Assembly (NCBI GenBank): GCA_037443645.1
Contig: JBBINY010000031.1
Coordinates: 1 to 33,660 of the forward strand
DNA from: UBA2336 sp037443645
Lineage (GTDB): Bacteria; Bacteroidota; Bacteroidia; Cytophagales; Cyclobacteriaceae
DNA: 33,660 bases
Direction: 5' to 3'
A program made the position numbers and the translations under genes. This document shows, piece after piece, positions 1 through 7,358 of the stretch (position 1 is its first letter; the number at the start of each line of letters is the position of its first letter). The notes below the pieces were generated by a model. The model made no database searches and was not told the DNA's origin. It saw only the letters and a list, made by a program, of their open reading frames with translations.

Positions 1-581
1 GTTTCGGTTCGAAAGTAAATAATCTTGGTCCGCGAATTATACTGCAGGCTGTCGGATGTCATGGTGTAATCCGGGTTTTTAACATGCACATCGCGCTTAA
101 ACGAAGCCATGTTGGTATTTACATCGTAATACCCCCGGTTGCTGGTCAGCACATTAATGCTGTCTACCAACCGGCCGGTGTTAAAATAATAGGCCTCGTT
201 TTTAACACGGTCAAAATCAAGAAAATCGGTATGAAGTGTGGCTGTAGCCAGCTTAGTAAACACCACATTTTTCCGAAGACGGGCTATTCGTTTATCGCCA
301 TCATACTCCGCCCGGGCCGCAGTAATTGTTACCGAGTCGCCTTCGGTGATGCGCACACGGCCAAATGCCTCAACCCTATTTTTGGCCCGATAAAAGTGAG
401 CGGAATCGCAATAAATGGTGGTGCGATTTTGGGTAAAGATGACATTCCCCAAAACACGGTCATACCGTTCACCGTCTTTCATTCCGCCCTTTAGCTGATC
501 GGCCTGCTTCAGATTGACCTTACTTTGGGCGCTTGAATACCCTGCACACAGGGCTAAAATACCTATCAGGAGATTACGCAT
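1..581 (-). CDS. OstA/LptA-like periplasmic protein (C-terminus cut by window edge)
   Basis: The minus-strand frame opens with ATG at 581 and stays open to base 1, giving about 193 residues with no stop, so the gene continues outside the window. The N-terminus is a typical Sec signal peptide (MRNLLIGILALCAGYSSAQ). An in-frame TGA three codons upstream of the ATG rules out a longer start. The mature part has the repetitive beta-strand pattern of OstA/LptA proteins: phrases such as TTIYCDSAHFYRAKNRVEAF, then GDSVTITAARAEYDGDKRIA, then TSDSLQYNSRTKIIYFRTE repeat a strand of about 25 residues. Members of this family carry lipopolysaccharide across the periplasm, and Bacteroidota have long multi-repeat versions. 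The exact role here is inferred. The gene is transcribed divergently from tilS, with a -7-like box almost touching its start codon. Confidence 0.8.
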   Translation of the reverse strand, partial: MRNLLIGILALCAGYSSAQSKVNLKQADQLKGGMKDGERYDRVLGNVIFTQNRTTIYCDSAHFYRAKNRVEAFGRVRITEGDSVTITAARAEYDGDKRIARLRKNVVFTKLATATLHTDFLDFDRVKNEAYYFNTGRLVDSINVLTSNRGYYDVNTNMASFKRDVHVKNPDYTMTSDSLQYNSRTKIIYFRTE

Positions 582-588
582 GAACCTT

Positions 589-596
589 CAAAATTA
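589..596 (-). promoter_or_regulatory. Bacteroidota -7 promoter box for the OstA-like gene
   Basis: The minus strand reads TAATTTTG, a full match to the Bacteroidota -7 consensus TAnnTTTG. It ends seven bases before the ATG at 581, so the transcript would have almost no 5' leader. No convincing -33 TTTG lies at the usual distance. Confidence 0.45.
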
Positions 597-639
597 ACGA
601 AAAACAAACTGAACCTGACCCGGGCAAACCGCTCCATCG

Positions 640-647
640 TATCTTTG
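640..647 (+). promoter_or_regulatory. Bacteroidota -7 promoter box for tilS
   Basis: The plus strand reads TATCTTTG, a full match to TAnnTTTG, ending four bases before the GTG start of tilS. Transcription would begin at or inside the start codon, which suggests a leaderless message. A -33 element is not obvious. Confidence 0.45.
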
Positions 648-651
648 ACCC

Positions 652-1977
652 GTGCTTGAGCAATTTCTGAACCATATTGAACACCACGCACTATGCCAAA
701 AATCTGACCCGATTTTGCTGGCTGTAAGTGGCGGAATGGACTCCATGGTGATGCTCGATCTGTTCGCCTCGGCAGGCTTTACCGTTGGGGTGGCTCATGC
801 CAATTTTCAGCTTCGTGGAAGTGAATCGGATGACGATGAGGAGTTCATCCGGGAACTTTGTCAGCGTAGGAACATCTCATTCTATTCGAATCGGTTTGCG
901 ACCACCGAATACGCCAAACTCAATCACCTGTCCATTCAGATGGCTGCGCGCGAGTTACGATACGCCTGGTTTAATGCGCTACTGGAAACAGAAAAGTACT
1001 CCTGCCTGGCAACTGCTCATCATTTGAATGACTCCATCGAAACCGTATTGCTCAATTGGGTGCACGGTGGAGCTTCCGACAGCCTGTTAGGAATTCCGGT
1101 AAAGAACAACCGAACCATAAGGCCGTTGTTGTTTGCTTCGCGCACCGCACTTGAAGAGTATGCCAGCGAAAGAAAACTAAGCTGGCGCGAAGATGCCAGC
1201 AACCAAACAGATGCCTACGGACGCAATTTCTTGCGGCATCATGTTGTGCCCCGGTTAAAGGAACTTAACCCCTCGTTGGAGACTACGTTTCAAAAGGGGC
1301 TCGACCGGTTACGAGCCGGTCAGACACTGGAGAAACTTGCCATAAACCAACTGCGGAAGGAGTACATGACGGACGATGATAAAAAGGTGATCATCCGTAA
1401 AGAAGTAATTGAAGCAATCCACTTCCATCCCTTTATCCTATGGCATCTTATCCGGGATTATCACTTCACACCGGCCGTGTGTGAAGAAATTATACGATCG
1501 ATTTCAGAACAGCCCGGTAAGCGTTTCCTTAGCCCGACACACCAGCTCGTGATTGATCGCACCACGTTGATCATTACCCCCCATGATAATTTATGGAAAC
1601 CGGTTGAAATAGCCGGGCACCAAAGCAAGGCCTCAATCGGGCCCTGGGAAATGACCATTGAATCTTCCACCACCTTTGAGTTTCCAAACAGTAACGAAGT
1701 TGCCGTGTTGGATAATGACCGTATCCGGTTTCCCATCACCTGGCGTATCTGGAAGCCGGGAGATTTTTTTTACCCCCTGGGTATGGAACACAAAAAAAAG
1801 GTGAGCGACTTCCTAATCGATAATAAAGTGCCGCTATCCGATAAACCGCATGTAACGGTTCTCGAGTCAGCGGGCCACATTATCTGGGTGGTGGGCTACC
1901 GCATTGATAACCGGTTTAAGGTAACCGCATCAACCAAGCGGATGCTGCAGTTTACTGTAACCCCATTTTTTGTCTGA
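652..1977 (+). CDS. tilS: tRNA(Ile)-lysidine synthase TilS
   Basis: TilS attaches lysine to C34 of the CAU-anticodon tRNA-Ile in an ATP-dependent cytoplasmic reaction, so that it reads AUA and is charged with isoleucine. The 441-residue protein carries the N-type ATP pyrophosphatase PP-loop SGGMDS at residues 26-31, preceded by the hydrophobic strand ILLAV. Further family segments follow, including ATAHHLNDSIETVLLNWVHG and the RNFLRHHVVPRLKELNP region. The C-terminal TilS domain contains WRIWKPGDFFYPLGM and KKVSDFLIDNKVP. The start is GTG at 652; the next Met (residue 29) lies inside the PP-loop, so a later start would destroy the active site. A hairpin terminator follows the gene. Confidence 0.93.
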   Translation: MLEQFLNHIEHHALCQKSDPILLAVSGGMDSMVMLDLFASAGFTVGVAHANFQLRGSESDDDEEFIRELCQRRNISFYSNRFATTEYAKLNHLSIQMAARELRYAWFNALLETEKYSCLATAHHLNDSIETVLLNWVHGGASDSLLGIPVKNNRTIRPLLFASRTALEEYASERKLSWREDASNQTDAYGRNFLRHHVVPRLKELNPSLETTFQKGLDRLRAGQTLEKLAINQLRKEYMTDDDKKVIIRKEVIEAIHFHPFILWHLIRDYHFTPAVCEEIIRSISEQPGKRFLSPTHQLVIDRTTLIITPHDNLWKPVEIAGHQSKASIGPWEMTIESSTTFEFPNSNEVAVLDNDRIRFPITWRIWKPGDFFYPLGMEHKKKVSDFLIDNKVPLSDKPHVTVLESAGHIIWVVGYRIDNRFKVTASTKRMLQFTVTPFFV

Positions 1978-1991
1978 TATCGTTTTTGTTT

Positions 1992-2023
1992 GCCCTTCCC
2001 GATTAATAAATTGGCGGGCTTTT
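1992..2023 (+). terminator. Rho-independent terminator after tilS
   Basis: GCCC (1992-1995) pairs with GGGC (2016-2019), and inside it CCGATT (1999-2004) pairs with AATTGG (2009-2014) through one G-U pair around a short AT loop. TTTT follows at 2020-2023. It lies 15 bases after the tilS stop and before mdh. Confidence 0.55.
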
Positions 2024-2069
2024 AAAAGGCAACCCATAAAAAAATGATTCATTTAAACCCATACCTGTT

Positions 2070-2999
2070 ATGAAAGTTACTGTTGTTGGTGCCGGTAATG
2101 TTGGTGCCACCTGTGCCGATGTTCTTGCATACCGCGAAATCGCAAATGAAATTGTAGTGGTTGATATTAAAGAGGGCCTTGCTGAGGGCAAATCGCTCGA
2201 CATCTGGCAAAAAGCTCCGATTGACCTCTATGATACACGAACCATTGGATCCACCAACGATTATTCAAAGACCGCTAAGTCGGATGTGGTTGTGATTACC
2301 TCAGGGCTGCCCCGTAAGCCCGGCATGAGCCGCGATGACCTGATCGGCACCAATGCCGGAATTGTAAAGTCCGTTACAGAAAATATCATCAAACACTCAC
2401 CCCTTGCCATCATCATCGTTGTTTCCAACCCTCTTGATGTGATGACCTACCAGGCCCACCTTACTTCCAAACTTCCCAGAACCAAAGTGTTTGGAATGGC
2501 CGGCATTTTGGACACAGCACGTTACAGGGCGTTTCTTGCTGAAGCGCTTAATGTGTCTCCTAAAGATATTCAAGCAATGCTTATGGGGGGTCATGGCGAT
2601 ACCATGGTTCCGCTTCCGCGTTATACTACCGTTGCCGGCATTCCGGTTACCGAGTTGATTGACAAGGACAAACTCAATGCAATTCTTGAACGCACCAAAG
2701 TAGGAGGTGGCGAATTGGTTAAACTCATGGGCACTTCGGCATGGTATGCTCCCGGATCAGCCGCAGCCCAAATGGTAGAGGCTATTGTGCGCGATCAGCG
2801 CAGGGTATTCCCGGTTTGCGTAAAACTCGAAGGTGAATACGGCATAAAGGATTGCTACCTGGGCGTTCCTGTTATTCTTGGCAAGAATGGCATTGAACGC
2901 ATTATCGAACTTGATCTAAATACAGAAGAAAAGGCTTTGCTTGAATCAAGCCGTAAGGCTGTGCGTGAGGTAATGGATGTACTTGAGAAGTTAGGCTGA
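2070..2999 (+). CDS. mdh: Malate dehydrogenase (LDH-like type)
   Basis: This enzyme interconverts malate and oxaloacetate with NAD in the TCA cycle. The 309-residue protein starts with the Rossmann nucleotide motif GAGNVG (residues 7-12). The acidic residue of VVVDIKEG (Asp32) at the end of the second strand indicates NAD rather than NADP. The mobile-loop sequence GLPRKPGMSR carries Arg82 and Arg88; the first is the arginine that distinguishes malate from lactate dehydrogenases. DTAR (148-151) and GGHGD with catalytic His175 complete the active site. Length and motifs fit the tetrameric LDH-like MDH group (MdhC type in InterPro-style classification). The ATG at 2070 directly precedes the first strand. 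The stop lies two bases from the end of the convergent HAD gene, with no visible terminator between them. Confidence 0.95.
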   Translation: MKVTVVGAGNVGATCADVLAYREIANEIVVVDIKEGLAEGKSLDIWQKAPIDLYDTRTIGSTNDYSKTAKSDVVVITSGLPRKPGMSRDDLIGTNAGIVKSVTENIIKHSPLAIIIVVSNPLDVMTYQAHLTSKLPRTKVFGMAGILDTARYRAFLAEALNVSPKDIQAMLMGGHGDTMVPLPRYTTVAGIPVTELIDKDKLNAILERTKVGGGELVKLMGTSAWYAPGSAAAQMVEAIVRDQRRVFPVCVKLEGEYGIKDCYLGVPVILGKNGIERIIELDLNTEEKALLESSRKAVREVMDVLEKLG

Positions 3000-3001
3000 T
3001 A

Positions 3002-3664
3002 CTATACCCTCTGGTGCACTAAGTTAGTTACCGTCTCAACCGTTAAGCCTGAGAAGTCAGCGATCACAATATCTGTTTCGCTTAATTCATGAGCCGAATG
3101 GGTAGTGGTTATTCCAATGACGCGGCATCCCGCTGCTTTTGCCGATGCAACACCAGAAAGGGAGTCTTCAATAACCACACAATCGGCCGGAAGCATGCCA
3201 AGGATACCGGCTGCTTTCAGATAAATTTCAGGGTGCGGTTTACTATGGGTAATTGATCGGTCATCCAAAATGGCGTTAAAATTACCTCTGATCGGAATGC
3301 GGCTCAGTATAAAGTCAACATTGGCAGGCGGGGCCGATGTGGCAATGGCACAGGAAATTTCTTCTTTTTTTAGCTGCTCAAGAAAATCGATAAGCCCTTT
3401 AACCGGTTCGAGGTGCTTCGCAAACAATTGCCTGAAGAGGCTTTCTTTCTCCTCCGCATAGCGGGCCAGCCTCTCGTCTGAAAGTGTGCCGAATAAAGTT
3501 GTAATCCATTCTTTGTTTGTTCTTCCGTAAACCTTTACCCGCAATTCTTCTTCGCTTAGCGAAAAGCCATGCTGTTTACAAAACATTCCGATTGCTTGCC
3601 GGTGAAAGGGGTTGGAGTCAACCAGCACCCCATCCATATCAAATATCACTGCCGGTTTCCTCAT
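3002..3664 (-). CDS. HAD-superfamily phosphatase / beta-phosphoglucomutase-like
   Basis: The 220-residue protein is a haloacid dehalogenase-type hydrolase with a helical cap. Motif I is FDMDGVLVDS, with nucleophile Asp9 and acid/base Asp11. Motif II is the threonine/serine of AIATSAPP. Motif III is the lysine of THSKPHPEIY, and motif IV is VVIEDSLSGV. The cap domain between motifs I and II resembles beta-phosphoglucomutase and phosphoglycolate phosphatase relatives, so a small sugar phosphate is the likely substrate, but this cannot be settled by eye. The gene starts four bases inside the 3' end of the upstream methyltransferase (ATGA overlap), so the two are probably cotranscribed and translationally coupled. 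Confidence 0.85.
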   Translation of the reverse strand: MRKPAVIFDMDGVLVDSNPFHRQAIGMFCKQHGFSLSEEELRVKVYGRTNKEWITTLFGTLSDERLARYAEEKESLFRQLFAKHLEPVKGLIDFLEQLKKEEISCAIATSAPPANVDFILSRIPIRGNFNAILDDRSITHSKPHPEIYLKAAGILGMLPADCVVIEDSLSGVASAKAAGCRVIGITTTHSAHELSETDIVIADFSGLTVETVTNLVHQRV

Positions 3665-4425
3665 TTAACAGCTTTGTAGATGATTTCATTCCTCGCAATA
3701 CTGTACCGGGCCACAAGACTTTCATCAAGTGATGAAGCAAACCTATCCTCGATCACTTCCATGCGGCTTTGGCGGATGCGGTTGGCATAATCCTTCCCAT
3801 ACCTGCGTACATGATCAGCCTGTCCGAACAGCTTCTCGCGTTCTCGTATATCAGTTATAGATCTGTCTTCCATAGTTTGCTCAGGCACAGGATTAAAAAA
3901 GGGAACCTGCAGAATGGCGTAACCACCCGGCTTTAACACGCGCCTGATTTCCCGAATGGCCGCCAGGTCATCCTCCACATGTTCCAGCACATGGTTGCAC
4001 AGCACAACATCAAACATGTTGGGTTGAAACGGCATTGCCTGAATGTCCATCCTGACTTTCGCAAGGGGTGATTCAATATCGGCCGTTACATAACGCATGC
4101 CATGCACCTTTTCAAAGCGCTTAATGAAGCAGGCTTCCGGAGCAATGTGCAAAACATCCAGTGGTTTTTCGAAAAAGTTCTGGGCTTCAAGGTAGAGCCA
4201 AAGCAACCGGTGGCGTTCCAGTGAAAGGCAGTTCGGGCACAATGCGTTTTCACGCGGATTAATCCGTCCGTATGGCAGAAACTTCCTGAACCCTCCACCG
4301 CACACCGGGCATAAAACCAAACTGCCACGGTAAAAAATTCCAACCCCCTTAAGGCCCAATCCGCCAATGCGTTGAAGCCATGTTCGGGGTACATACCGAA
4401 TCACAAGCGAAATGAGCTTTTTCAT
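3661..4425 (-). CDS. Zinc-ribbon SAM-dependent methyltransferase
   Basis: The 254-residue protein has two parts. Residues about 38-75 hold a four-cysteine zinc ribbon (CPVC, then CPNC followed by LSLERHRLLW), a pattern I recognise from many Bacteroidota methyltransferases. Residues about 88-200 form a class I methyltransferase: DVLHIAPE in the SAM-binding position, VTADIESP as the acidic second strand, then CNHVLEHVEDD and RRVLKPGGYAILQVPF, which match the Methyltransf_11 motifs. The substrate is unknown; relatives occur near glycan and lipid genes. The ATG at 4425 faces the divergent sigma-factor operon. The 3' end overlaps the HAD phosphatase by four bases. Confidence 0.8.
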   Translation of the reverse strand: MKKLISLVIRYVPRTWLQRIGGLGLKGVGIFYRGSLVLCPVCGGGFRKFLPYGRINPRENALCPNCLSLERHRLLWLYLEAQNFFEKPLDVLHIAPEACFIKRFEKVHGMRYVTADIESPLAKVRMDIQAMPFQPNMFDVVLCNHVLEHVEDDLAAIREIRRVLKPGGYAILQVPFFNPVPEQTMEDRSITDIREREKLFGQADHVRRYGKDYANRIRQSRMEVIEDRFASSLDESLVARYSIARNEIIYKAVK

Positions 4426-4490
4426 AAGGATCGCAAAGATACTGCCCCAAGCATGCCGGCAAAAGGGAATGAAACCGGATAAAACTTTTT

Positions 4491-4500
4491 TACCTTGCCT
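4491..4500 (+). promoter_or_regulatory. Possible -7 box upstream of the ECF sigma operon
   Basis: TACCTTGCCT resembles the Bacteroidota -7 box TAnnTTTG with one T missing. It lies about 47 bases before the chosen sigma start codon. The match is imperfect, so this is only a candidate. Confidence 0.25.
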
Positions 4501-4546
4501 TTCATCTACCTGTTATAACGGCCTTAGGCAGCCTAACCCGAACACC

Positions 4547-5179
4547 ATGCAAGCTAAAACGTTGCCGGACATTGCCATGATGCATTCTGACAGCCTGATA
4601 ACCCGTGCCAAACAAAACGATCAGAATGCCCAGGGTAAACTGGTGCAGCTATGGTACAAACGGATTTACAATTATTGTTACAAATTTTTTCTCGATCATG
4701 ACCTGGCCATGGAAGTATCACAGAAAACATTCATCTCCATGTGCCGTAATGTCGGGGCATTGCAGGATACCGGCCGGTTCAGGAGTTGGCTCTATACCAT
4801 CGCGGTAAACTATTGCAGGGAAGAGGCAAGAAAGCTAAAAAATGCGCGGGCAATACCCCTGGACAACCTGCGGCAGTCCGATGAAGAAAATTCACCGCGA
4901 TGGGAAAAATCCGTGCGAAGGCATGAAAACCCGGAACGCCAGTACCAACAACGGGAGCTTGCCGATTTGCTGCAGCAGTGCCTGATGGAGTTGAGTACTG
5001 AACAACGCGAAGTGGTGGTCATGAAAGAATATGAAGGACTTAAGTTCCGCGAAATTGCTGAAATACTGAATATCTCGGAAAACACTGTGAAGTCACGGAT
5101 GTACTATGGATTGGAAGGATTGAAACGAATTCTGGAAAAGAAAAACATTACCAAAGAAACACTCAGTTATGAACTTTAA
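4547..5179 (+). CDS. ECF-type RNA polymerase sigma factor
   Basis: The 210-residue protein has the two-domain layout of ECF (sigma-70 family) factors. Region 2 includes IYNYCYKFFLDHDLAMEV and RFRSWLYTIAVNYCREEARK. After a charged linker, region 4 contains STEQREVVVMKEYEGLKFRE and a helix-turn-helix, ISENTVKSRMYYGLEGLKRI. The frame is open back to 4412, but that extension overlaps the divergent methyltransferase start and reads as non-conserved sequence. I therefore chose the ATG at 4547; 4577 (MMHSD) is a second possibility. The factor should direct transcription of a small regulon, usually including its own operon. It overlaps the anti-sigma gene by 11 bases, which implies coupled translation. 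Confidence 0.88.
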   Translation: MQAKTLPDIAMMHSDSLITRAKQNDQNAQGKLVQLWYKRIYNYCYKFFLDHDLAMEVSQKTFISMCRNVGALQDTGRFRSWLYTIAVNYCREEARKLKNARAIPLDNLRQSDEENSPRWEKSVRRHENPERQYQQRELADLLQQCLMELSTEQREVVVMKEYEGLKFREIAEILNISENTVKSRMYYGLEGLKRILEKKNITKETLSYEL

Positions 5180-5999
5180 ACCCGATGAAAGCCAGCTGAT
5201 GGCTTACCTGTACGGTGAACTCGATGCTGAAGAAAAAAGGCAGGTAGAGGCATACCTGGCCAACCATCCTGAAGCCCTGGAAAAAATAAACACCCTTCAA
5301 CAAATCAGGAAAGGTTTGGCACGTATTGAAGATAAAGAAGTAATTCCTCCACCTATCGTGTGGGAGCCGGCAGGCAACCGGCTGTGGCATGCCCCTTACT
5401 TTAAACCACTTGTGGGTATTGCTGCATCCATTACATTGATTTTATTAACTGCCTGGTTAACCGGATTGACAGTGCGCTTCACCGAAGGTGAATTGCGGAT
5501 TGGATTCGGCTCACCGGTGAACCAACCCGAAGTGCTTACAGCCAGTGATGTTCAGCGGATGATCGCAGCCTCCCTCCGGGAAAACAACCTGGCATTGGCT
5601 TCTGGCTGGGCAACGACTGAGCAACGGCTGACGGAATCCATTAGGCAATCACTTACCGCTAACACTTCCGTTACCCGCAATGAATTAGTGAGGCAGGTTG
5701 CCAGCGCCACGCACGACCAGGTCCGAAACTATGTAACTGCCTTGCAGGAAGAAAATACCCGGGTGATGAAAGATTACCTTACACTCACGGCTAATGAGCA
5801 ACAACAGGTTATTGAAGAATTGCTTGTTGATTTCAGCAGGTACATTAATCAGCAACGCACCAACGACCTGCAGGTGCTTCAAACACGGCTCACAGCTATC
5901 GAACAAAACAGTGACCTGTTTAAACAGGAGACCGAACAGATACTAACAAGCATCATCGCCTCCGTGGAAGGTGTAAACACGAAAGAAATCAGAAACTAA
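5169..5999 (+). CDS. Membrane-anchored anti-sigma factor
   Basis: The 276-residue protein starts with a cytoplasmic anti-sigma domain, LMAYLYGELDAEEKRQVEAY (residues 10-29), typical of anti-sigma factors paired with ECF sigmas. It lacks the Cys/His zinc ligands of the ZAS form. One transmembrane helix follows at about residues 80-101 (VGIAASITLILLTAWLTGL). The outer part (about 105-276) is rich in Gln, Glu, Asn and Leu and looks largely helical or coiled-coil, with the heptad-like stretch QQQVIEELLVDFSRYINQQR. The protein most likely binds the upstream sigma factor at the inner membrane and releases it when the periplasmic region senses a signal. The coiled periplasmic domain is unlike the FecR domain of TonB-linked systems, so the signal is unknown. 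Confidence 0.82.
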   Translation: MNFKPDESQLMAYLYGELDAEEKRQVEAYLANHPEALEKINTLQQIRKGLARIEDKEVIPPPIVWEPAGNRLWHAPYFKPLVGIAASITLILLTAWLTGLTVRFTEGELRIGFGSPVNQPEVLTASDVQRMIAASLRENNLALASGWATTEQRLTESIRQSLTANTSVTRNELVRQVASATHDQVRNYVTALQEENTRVMKDYLTLTANEQQQVIEELLVDFSRYINQQRTNDLQVLQTRLTAIEQNSDLFKQETEQILTSIIASVEGVNTKEIRN

Positions 6000-6017
6000 T
6001 AAGAAGAGTCAAGCACC

Positions 6018-7208
6018 ATGAAATCATATCCCATAAAACTCACTTTCGTTTTCACACTCCTTACTGCGGTAGCAACCAAGGCGCAAAAAGTAGATCTCGC
6101 CCGCATGGATCGTGACATTGAAGTTGCCGAAAATGCGTTGCAAACACTCATCAAACAACAATTCGTTTCACAGCGAATGTTTTTCCCGCTGGAAATTGAA
6201 GGAAGTTACCAGGATGGGTTTGGCGTAACCTTCAGGCTGCCCCCCGATTACACTACGCCCATGGCTATTTCTTTTTCAGGCGATAACGACAACATCGTAA
6301 TTCTTGACGGCAATGCAGCCGGGGGCGGAGTGTGGCAGTACACGGGCCGCGATCGCCAGGACCGCGCACGTGTGGAGATTCAGGAGGATGCCATCCGGTT
6401 AAAGGAAAAAGCAAAGACCGCAAACAGACGCGTTAATCTCGACAGCATGCGCAACGACTACAACCTGAAAGTGATTGAAGCGGCTAAAAATTTCATCATC
6501 GATTACAACGAGTTGCTCAGCCAACTTGCGCATAACGAGCGGATTATGATCACCAACCAGGGCGACCAGCCCCGCCAGTGGGTCAACCGGTATTTCACAT
6601 CACCCAAGCGCTCCCACATTTCGGTAGATGCGCAGAAATCCGACTTGCAACTTTACAAGCAGGGAAAATTGACACGCGACCAACTGCTTGCAAAAATTAC
6701 CGTAGTCAATACTGAATCGGTCGATTCGCCCGAACCCGACCTTGAACTATTGTCGAGCATCTTCAATCGCCTTTACCGGTCTGATCTCTCCAAAACCTAT
6801 TTCACCGACAACAGCATTTACTACGAGCGGCTGAAAAACTTTGGGGCAGTTTACTACATGAAAGTATACAGCAGCAACCAAAAGGACATGCTGAAATACT
6901 CGATGCCCACACTAAAACTTGATGATCTCGATCAGGCCACCCGCGATAAAAAGGTTAAAGAACTTTACCCAATTTTTGAAAAGGAGTTGAAAGAAAACCT
7001 GGTGGAATACGGTCGCACAGTTAAAAGCCTGAACGATGACGAGCATCTGGTATTCAATATCAAACTAACGCGCTGCGATAACTGCGGAATCCCCTATTCG
7101 CTGGAAGCCTCTGTAAAGGCCAGCGTTTTGAAGGAGCATGCAGCCGGAAAACTCTCCAAAGAAGCCGCTGCCGCCAGGGTGGTGATTAAGAAAGGCCCTA
7201 TTCAGTAA
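6018..7208 (+). CDS. Secreted protein of unknown function in the ECF operon
   Basis: I do not recognise this 396-residue protein. It begins with a Sec signal peptide (MKSYPIKLTFVFTLLTAVATKAQ), with likely cleavage after KAQ, so it should be periplasmic or exported. It has no lipobox. A charged helical stretch (about residues 24-50, DLARMDRDIEVAENALQTLI) is followed by a beta-rich segment and then by long helical regions rich in Lys, Asp and Leu. A CDNCG pair near residue 355 is the only cysteine cluster. It starts 18 bases after the anti-sigma stop and is the third gene of the sigma/anti-sigma operon. It is therefore a candidate sensor partner of the anti-sigma periplasmic domain, or a main target of the sigma factor. 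That role is inferred from position alone. Confidence 0.75.
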   Translation: MKSYPIKLTFVFTLLTAVATKAQKVDLARMDRDIEVAENALQTLIKQQFVSQRMFFPLEIEGSYQDGFGVTFRLPPDYTTPMAISFSGDNDNIVILDGNAAGGGVWQYTGRDRQDRARVEIQEDAIRLKEKAKTANRRVNLDSMRNDYNLKVIEAAKNFIIDYNELLSQLAHNERIMITNQGDQPRQWVNRYFTSPKRSHISVDAQKSDLQLYKQGKLTRDQLLAKITVVNTESVDSPEPDLELLSSIFNRLYRSDLSKTYFTDNSIYYERLKNFGAVYYMKVYSSNQKDMLKYSMPTLKLDDLDQATRDKKVKELYPIFEKELKENLVEYGRTVKSLNDDEHLVFNIKLTRCDNCGIPYSLEASVKASVLKEHAAGKLSKEAAAARVVIKKGPIQ

Positions 7209-7239
7209 CACGCTCTGGTTGCCTCAACTAATGCTCATT

Positions 7240-7315
7240 GTCATGCTGAGCGTAAGCGAAGCATCTCCTGCTTCAGTGAATATGATGTAGATTCTTCGCT
7301 TACGCTTTGAATGAC
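7240..7315. repeat. Long imperfect inverted repeat (dispersed palindrome type)
   Basis: The left arm (7240-7266) and the reverse complement of the right arm (7289-7315) agree at 23 of 27 positions, sharing the perfect core AGCGTAAGCGAAG. The loop is 22 bases. From memory, palindromes built on GTCATnCTGAGCG...GAAGnATCT are scattered between genes in many Bacteroidota genomes. This one sits between two convergent genes and could fold into a transcript-ending hairpin in either direction. No other copy is visible in this window. Confidence 0.8.
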
Positions 7316-7358
7316 CAAACGGTAAGGGCTTTTGAATCAGCCCCAACGTTACTCATCT

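Noticed and set aside
1..20. GGTTCGAAA resembling a tRNA T-loop
   Set aside because: It lies in the coding frame of the OstA-like gene and no acceptor or anticodon arms are present.
4412..4546. N-terminal extension of the sigma factor from 4412
   Set aside because: It overlaps the divergent methyltransferase start and is unlike any ECF sigma N-terminus; ATG 4547 is a better start.
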